46,194 bases of DNA from Gammaproteobacteria bacterium (GTDB lineage: Bacteria > Pseudomonadota > Gammaproteobacteria > Pseudomonadales > JADFDG01): the NCBI GenBank assembly GCA_018262975.1, contig JADFDG010000011.1, positions 1-46,194 of the forward strand. The letters run 5' to 3'. This document shows positions 41,580 to 46,194 of this stretch, in pieces; the stretch's first letter is position 1, and every line of letters starts with the position of its first letter. Position numbers and translations under genes: made by a program. The notes beneath the pieces were generated by a model. The model had not been told where the DNA came from and did no database searches. It worked only from the letters and a program-made list of their open reading frames with translations.

Positions 41580-43778
41580 ATGCCTGCTGCCGGTGTTTTC
41601 CTGGCCGCTGTCCGCGCCATCGGCCTGCTGCTGGCCGGCTGGCTGTTGCTGGCCGGCACCGCCGCGGCGGCACCGGTGCTGGTGACCGGTGGCGATTTCA
41701 GCCGGCCGCTGGGCACCCACCTGGACGTGTTCATCGACAAGAGCCACGCGCTGACCATCGACGAGGTGGCGCGGTTGCCGGACGACGAGTTCATCCCCAA
41801 TACCCGGCCGACGCCCAATTTCAGTTTCTCGCCGCACGTCTACTGGTTGCGCCTGCGCGTCCAGTGGGGTGCGGACAGTGCCGGCCGCTACCTGCTGAGC
41901 CAGGAATACCCGCTCACCGATCACCTCACGCTGTACCGGCCGCAGGCCGACGGCAGCTGGCAGGCCAGCCGTACCGGGGACCAGTATCCCTTTGCGCAGC
42001 GTGAATTGCCGGTGCGCGCCTTTGCCTTCGCGCTGGATGCGAAGCCGGGGCAGACGGAAACTTATTACCTGTCGCTCAGTGGCGCGGGCACCATCTACGT
42101 GGACCTCAAGCTCGCCAGCTCCGCGGCCTCGCAGTCCGGCAGTGAAACCCGCCACCTGCTGCTGGGCCTGTATTACGGCGCGCTGGTGGCCTTGCTGCTG
42201 TACAACCTGGTCCTGTTCGCGTCCATGCGCGAGCGGGTCTACCTGTATTACTCGATCTGCATCGCCGCGCTGGGCATCACCTTCTTCGACCTCAACGGCC
42301 TGGCGTTCCGCTACTGGTGGCCCCAGTGGCCGGCGATGAATACCTGGTTCCTGGTGTTCTCCTTCATCAGCATGCAGGCGCAGTTGCTGTTCAGCCGGGA
42401 TTTCCTGCAACTGCGGCAGAACTGGCCGTTGATGGACCGGGTGGTGCTGGCCTGGCTGGTGTTGGGGACGCTGGGACTGGCCGGTGTGTGGCTGGCGCCG
42501 CCGCGCCTGATGTACCCGGCGTCGCAGTATTTCGCGCTGGGGGTGACCCTGTTGTGTGCCGTGGCCGGCATGGTGCTGTGGCAACGCGGCATCCAGGTGG
42601 CGCGCTGGTTCACCCTGGCCTGCAGCGCCTACATCGCCGGCATCCTGGTGTACGTGCTCCAGAACCTCGACTGGCTGCCCGCGTCCGGCCTTGCCAACCA
42701 CGCCGTGCAGATCGGGTCGGCGGTGGAGATGGCGACGCTGTCGCTGGCGCTGGCCGCGCGCATCCGCCAGGTGAAGGCCGAGAAGGCCGCCATCGCCGCT
42801 GCCGCGCATCGCCAGCTGGTGGAACACAACCAGACGCTGGAGCGGCGCGTTGACGAGCGCACCAACGAACTGATCGTCAGCCTCGAGGAGTTGCACGAGA
42901 AGCACCAGCGGCTGATCCGCGCGCAGCAGCAACTGGTGGAGGCCGAGAAGATGTCCAGCCTGGGCATCCTCGTTGCCGGGGTGGCGCACGAGATCAACAA
43001 CCCGGCGAACTTCACGCGCATCGCCGCCGACAACATCGCCCGCGACATCGATGCCCTGCGCAGCTTCCTGCTCGGCCTGGCCGACGAGCACAGTGACGCG
43101 GCCCTGCTGGCCGAACTCGAGCAGCGCTTTGCCCGCCTGCACGCGCAGCTGGCACTGGTGCACGACGGCACCGAGCGGCTGGCGCGCATCGTGGCCGGCC
43201 TGCGGGTATTTGCCCGCCAGGAAGAGGCGCAGATGACCGTGGCCTGCCCGGACGAAGGGCTGGCGGCGACCCTGAACCTCGTGCGCGCCCAGTACGGCAA
43301 CCAGGTGCGCATCGAGCTGCACCAGCATGACCCGGCCGCCAGTGGCGCCTGCTACCCGGTGGCGCTCAACCAGGTGTTCATGAACCTGGCGGTCAATGCC
43401 TGCCAGTCCATCCTTGCCGACCCGGTCCGGCGCGGCCTGCCCGCGCCGGTTGGTCGCCTGCGGGTGGAGAGCCGGCTGGTGGAATCGGCCGGCAGCAGGG
43501 TGTGGACGGTCGATTTCCGCGACGACGGGCCGGGCATCCCGACGGAAGTCCGGCAACACTTGTTCGAGCCATTCTTTACCACCAAGCCGGTCGGCGAGGG
43601 CACGGGCCTGGGCCTGTCGGTTTCCTATGGCATCGTGCGGTCGCACGGCGGGGAGATCCTGGTGGATCCCGCGCCCGGCCGGGGTGCCTGTTTCACGGTG
43701 CGGCTGCCGCTGGTTGTCCCGCACACTGCAGAATCGGCGCCGCTGGCGCCAGGAGGAGAAGCACATGGCGTTGTTTGA
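41580..43778 (+). CDS. 7TMR-DISM sensor histidine kinase
   Basis: 732 residues from ATG 41580 (a GTG at 41553 is possible). A signal peptide/TM is at ~10-31, followed by a periplasmic 7TMR-DISMED2 domain (~40-195, beta-rich, with HVYWLRLRV). Seven membrane segments follow (~200-390; [34 protein letters not shown] is diagnostic). A coiled coil (~395-450) leads to the kinase, with His470 in [12 protein letters not shown]-box [18 protein letters not shown] and [12 protein letters not shown]. This is the HPK4-like class. No receiver is attached; the next gene, whose start it overlaps by 14 bases, supplies one. Confidence 0.94.
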   Translation: MPAAGVFLAAVRAIGLLLAGWLLLAGTAAAAPVLVTGGDFSRPLGTHLDVFIDKSHALTIDEVARLPDDEFIPNTRPTPNFSFSPHVYWLRLRVQWGADSAGRYLLSQEYPLTDHLTLYRPQADGSWQASRTGDQYPFAQRELPVRAFAFALDAKPGQTETYYLSLSGAGTIYVDLKLASSAASQSGSETRHLLLGLYYGALVALLLYNLVLFASMRERVYLYYSICIAALGITFFDLNGLAFRYWWPQWPAMNTWFLVFSFISMQAQLLFSRDFLQLRQNWPLMDRVVLAWLVLGTLGLAGVWLAPPRLMYPASQYFALGVTLLCAVAGMVLWQRGIQVARWFTLACSAYIAGILVYVLQNLDWLPASGLANHAVQIGSAVEMATLSLALAARIRQVKAEKAAIAAAAHRQLVEHNQTLERRVDERTNELIVSLEELHEKHQRLIRAQQQLVEAEKMSSLGILVAGVAHEINNPANFTRIAADNIARDIDALRSFLLGLADEHSDAALLAELEQRFARLHAQLALVHDGTERLARIVAGLRVFARQEEAQMTVACPDEGLAATLNLVRAQYGNQVRIELHQHDPAASGACYPVALNQVFMNLAVNACQSILADPVRRGLPAPVGRLRVESRLVESAGSRVWTVDFRDDGPGIPTEVRQHLFEPFFTTKPVGEGTGLGLSVSYGIVRSHGGEILVDPAPGRGACFTVRLPLVVPHTAESAPLAPGGEAHGVV

Positions 43779-44991
43779 TCGCCGCCCCGGGCAGCAGGCT
43801 TCCGGCGTGCAACCGCCACGTTACGGCGTGTTGCTGGTAGACGACGAGGCACTGAACCTGTCGGCGCTGGCCGGCCTGCTGGAAGCGGATTACCGCGTGC
43901 ATACCGCCGGCAATGCCAGTGCCGCGCTGGCGATGCTGGCCGATCCGCAGATCGCCCCGGGCATCCAGGTGGTGGTCAGCGACCAGCGCATGCCGGGCAT
44001 GACCGGGGTCGAGCTGCTCACCCGCGTGCGCACCTTGCGGCCGGACATCAAGTCGTTGCTGTTCACCGGTTACAACGACATGGCAGCCATCATCACGGCG
44101 ATCAACCGCGCCGCCGTCTATGGTTACCTGCAGAAGCCGATCGATATCCAGGATTTCAAGCTGGCGCTGGTGCGCGCCACCGAGGCCTGGCAACTCGAGC
44201 AGGACAACCGCGAGCTGGTGGCGGCGCTCAGCCGCTCCTACGAGCAGCTGGCCATGCTCGACGCCGCCAAGACCTCCTTCCTGCGCTACCTGTCGCACGA
44301 GGTGAACACGCCGTTGAACTGGCTGGCCGCCACCACGGTCATCGACCGGGCGGCAGTGGGCGACGAAACCGCGCGCCTGTTGCAGTACGTCGATCTCGGC
44401 CGCGAGCGCCTGTACGGGCTGGTGGCGGCGGTGCTGCGCTACTTCGAGGTGGCCGGCGCCGAGGTGCGGCTGCGCGAGCAGCCGGTGGATGTCGGCGCAC
44501 AGTTGCTGGAACTCGTCGACGCGCAGCGCCGCCTGCACCCGGACGCGGTATCCATCCGTATCGAGCAGCCGGCCGCGGTGGCGCTGCAGTCCGACGACAA
44601 GTTGCTGTCCGAACTGCTGGGGCACCTGCTGGAGAATGCCGTGACGCACGCGGTGCGTGACGGCGGCTCGTCGCACGTGGTGGTGCGCGTGCAGGCCGAG
44701 GGAGACGGCGTGCTGGTCGAGGTGCACAACAGTGGCCGCGTGCCCGAGCCCGGCATGCTGTCGCAACTGTTCCAGCCGTTCTTCTTCTGCGGGTCGCTGC
44801 ATGGCAGCGAGGGTTACGGCTTGAGCCTGGCCACCGCGCGCGCCCTGGCGCATGCGCTGGGCGGGTCGCTGGAGGCGGATACCCGCACGCTGACCGGCAG
44901 TGGCCTGTGCCTGCGCCTGCGCCTGCCCAGGCACCTGCCGGCGGCGCGGGTCGAGCCGGCGGCGCTGGCTCGCGGCGCGGCCGGGCATTGA
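43765..44991 (+). CDS. Receiver-histidine kinase hybrid (REC-HisKA-HATPase)
   Basis: 408 residues with a strong AGGAGGAG ribosome site inside the end of the preceding kinase gene. The N-terminal receiver (~20-135) has Asp26/27, phosphoacceptor Asp73 in VVSDQRMPGMTG, and Lys124. A linker helix leads to HisKA, with His178 in SHEVNTPLNWL. The ATPase domain has N-box LLENAVTHAV, but its G1 box reads HNSGRVPEP: the usual Asp is Asn322. The G2 region SEGYGLSLATA is recognisable. It is soluble and probably receives phosphate from the neighbouring 7TMR-DISM kinase. Its own kinase activity may be altered, although Asn at this position does occur in working kinases. Confidence 0.92.
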   Translation: MALFDRRPGQQASGVQPPRYGVLLVDDEALNLSALAGLLEADYRVHTAGNASAALAMLADPQIAPGIQVVVSDQRMPGMTGVELLTRVRTLRPDIKSLLFTGYNDMAAIITAINRAAVYGYLQKPIDIQDFKLALVRATEAWQLEQDNRELVAALSRSYEQLAMLDAAKTSFLRYLSHEVNTPLNWLAATTVIDRAAVGDETARLLQYVDLGRERLYGLVAAVLRYFEVAGAEVRLREQPVDVGAQLLELVDAQRRLHPDAVSIRIEQPAAVALQSDDKLLSELLGHLLENAVTHAVRDGGSSHVVVRVQAEGDGVLVEVHNSGRVPEPGMLSQLFQPFFFCGSLHGSEGYGLSLATARALAHALGGSLEADTRTLTGSGLCLRLRLPRHLPAARVEPAALARGAAGH

Positions 44992-45075
44992 TGCGTTGCG
45001 GGCCGCGCCCGTTTCGCGGAGAATGCCGCCTCCCGCGCGGGCCGGTTCCGTGGCCTGCGCGGCGCTCCTCGTTAT

Positions 45076-45185
45076 GGAGGCCCTGTCGGTCCCCCCGCAA
45101 CGATTAGCCGTGAACTCCGCCAGGGCCGGAAGGCAGCAACGGTAGCGGTGATGCGTGTGCCGGGGTGTGGCTGGCAGGGTTCTCC
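45076..45185 (+). ncRNA. ffs: Bacterial small SRP RNA (4.5S RNA)
   Basis: Signal recognition particle RNA, which binds Ffh for co-translational membrane targeting. The conserved apical domain is visible (CAGGGCCGGAAGGCAGCAAC, 45121-45140), as are the flanking GGTAGCGG and GTGTGCCGGGGTGTGGCTGG segments. The closing stem is GGAGGCCCTG against CAGGGTTCTCC. Length ~110 bases fits the 4.5S class. The exact ends are estimated from pairing. It sits upstream of dnaX, a common arrangement. Confidence 0.96.
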
Positions 45186-45208
45186 ACCCGGACATCCCCC
45201 CTTTTCCT

Positions 45209-45234
45209 TGTAGCGACCGGGCCATGCCCGCGAC
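45209..45234 (+). repeat. Dispersed GC palindrome, variant copy 5
   Basis: TGTAGCGA followed by CCGGGCCATGCCCGCGAC: same outer sequence and CATG centre as the other copies, but with shorter CGGGC/GCCCG arms. The compensatory change keeps the hairpin, which argues that structure is what matters. It lies between ffs and dnaX. Confidence 0.65.
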
Positions 45235-45305
45235 GTGCGCCGGGCGCATCGGGCCCCCGTGACGTTGTACGATTGGCAACCCGATTTCCCCGGTTGTCGT
45301 ACCCC

Positions 45306-46194
45306 ATGAGCTACCAGGTCCTCGCCCGCAAGTACCGCCCGCGCCGCTTCGAGGAGCTGGTGGGGCAGGAGCACGTGCAGAAGGCGCTGAAGAACGCCCT
45401 GGACAACGACCGCCTGCACCACGCCTACCTGTTCACCGGCACCCGCGGCGTTGGCAAGACCACCATCGCCCGCATCCTCTCGCGCTGCCTGAACTGCGAG
45501 ACCGGCATCAGCTCGAATCCCTGTGGCACCTGCGCCACCTGCCGCGAGATCGACGAGGGCCGTTTCGTCGACCTGATCGAGGTGGACGCAGCCTCGCGCA
45601 CCAAGGTCGAGGACACCCGCGAGCTGCTGGAGAACGTGCAGTACGCGCCGACGCGCGGCCGCTACAAGGTGTACCTCATCGACGAGGTGCACATGCTCTC
45701 CACGCACTCCTTCAACGCCTTGCTGAAGACGCTGGAGGAGCCGCCGCCGCACGTGAAGTTCCTGCTCGCCACCACCGATCCGCAGAAGCTGCCGGTGACG
45801 GTGCTGTCGCGTTGCCTGCAGTTCAACCTCAAGGCCATGACCGCCGAGCGCATCGTCGGTCACCTGAAGGACATCCTCGCCCGCGAAGCCATCCCCTTCG
45901 ATGACGGCGCGCTGTGGGAGCTGGCGCGCGCGGCGCAGGGTTCCATGCGCGATGCGCTGTCGCTCACCGACCAGGCCATCGCCCACGGCAACGGCGGGCT
46001 GGTGGAGGCCGAGGTGCGCGCCATGCTCGGCACCGTCGATCGCCAGTACGTCTGGCAACTCGGCGAGGCGCTGGCGCAGGCCGACGCGAAGGCGGTGCTG
46101 GCCGCGGTGGACGCCATTGCCGAAAACGCCCCCGACTGGGGCGACCTGCTGGCCGGGCTCATCTCCCTGCTGCACCGCGTCGGCGTGGCGCAGG
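45306..46194 (+). CDS. dnaX: DNA polymerase III tau/gamma subunit, N-terminal part (3' end outside window)
   Basis: Clamp-loader ATPase of the replisome. The first 296 residues are visible: MSYQVLARKYRPRRFEELVGQEHV, Walker A GTRGVGKTT, the zinc-binding cysteines (CLNCETG..NPCGTCATC), Walker B with the DExx box YLIDEVHMLS, sensor-1 LATTDPQKLPVTVLSRC, and the sensor-2 region GSMRDALSLTDQ. The frame is open to the window end, so the C-terminal tau part and any frameshift site for gamma are not visible. No clear ribosome site precedes the ATG. Confidence 0.98.
   Translation, partial: MSYQVLARKYRPRRFEELVGQEHVQKALKNALDNDRLHHAYLFTGTRGVGKTTIARILSRCLNCETGISSNPCGTCATCREIDEGRFVDLIEVDAASRTKVEDTRELLENVQYAPTRGRYKVYLIDEVHMLSTHSFNALLKTLEEPPPHVKFLLATTDPQKLPVTVLSRCLQFNLKAMTAERIVGHLKDILAREAIPFDDGALWELARAAQGSMRDALSLTDQAIAHGNGGLVEAEVRAMLGTVDRQYVWQLGEALAQADAKAVLAAVDAIAENAPDWGDLLAGLISLLHRVGVAQ

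Noticed and set aside
41562-43766. Minus-strand frame of about 730 codons opposite the 7TMR-DISM kinase
   Set aside because: No motif, no ribosome site, and it mirrors the real kinase gene almost end to end.
43765-44991. Calling the receiver-kinase a dead kinase
   Set aside because: Asn in the G1 box also occurs in active histidine kinases and the N and G2 boxes look intact, so inactivity cannot be claimed from sequence.

Overview
The window is a dense, very GC-rich (about two-thirds G+C by eye) bacterial chromosome segment. Gene content and order point to a gammaproteobacterium, possibly near Xanthomonadales/Nevskiales, though I cannot place it more precisely. Indicators are a long-form QueF, a YadG/YadH-like ABC pair, an E. 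coli-like MsrA with its N-terminal extension, a small SRP RNA directly upstream of dnaX, and a MASE2-type class III cyclase. No transposase, integrase, phage gene or CRISPR array is visible. No stretch longer than about 250 bases lacks a gene or RNA.

Layout. (1) 1-8.3 kb: the end of an unknown gene, a DUF3336 patatin lipase, a histidine phosphatase, the yadGH ABC exporter, queF, a membrane adenylate cyclase, a YdjA-like nitroreductase and a YiiD_C thioesterase. (2) 8.4-14.7 kb: two serine tRNA genes (GGA and CGA anticodons) bracket an opposite-strand three-gene set. It encodes an exported beta-propeller-like protein, an exported TPR-CHAT (caspase-like) protein and a DUF4403 protein. This is the most system-like unit in the window. 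(3) 14.8-19.4 kb: an RND efflux adaptor/pump pair closed by a long perfect inverted repeat. (4) 19.4-23.8 kb: dihaem cytochrome c peroxidase, a DedA/YqaA-like membrane protein, and a complete AmmeMemoRadiSam set (AMMECR1 and MEMO on one strand, the radical SAM enzyme divergent). (5) 23.8-34.1 kb: a nuclease-helicase fusion of the XPD/DinG type, a DUF748 AsmA-like protein, a CHASE4 hybrid histidine kinase, a nitrilase-family amidase and a DUF3422 membrane protein. (6) 34.1-38.9 kb: two tandem metallo-beta-lactamase-fold proteins, msrA, a BPSS1780-like membrane protein, an unknown exported protein and a DUF302 protein. (7) 38.9-46.2 kb: rimO translationally coupled to a membrane GAF protein, a two-kinase signalling module (7TMR-DISM kinase plus receiver-kinase), 4.5S RNA and the 5' part of dnaX.

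A short GC palindrome (core GGGGGCCATGCCCCC flanked by GTAGCGA) recurs at several gene 3' ends. In two places its TAG is the stop codon of the adjacent gene. Many neighbouring genes are tightly packed, with ATGA/GTGA overlaps (yadG-yadH, ydjA-yiiD_C, adaptor-pump, MEMO-AMMECR1, rimO-GAF) and convergent pairs sharing palindromic stops (TGATCA, CTAG). Functional names come from recognising family motifs in the translations; no database search was run.
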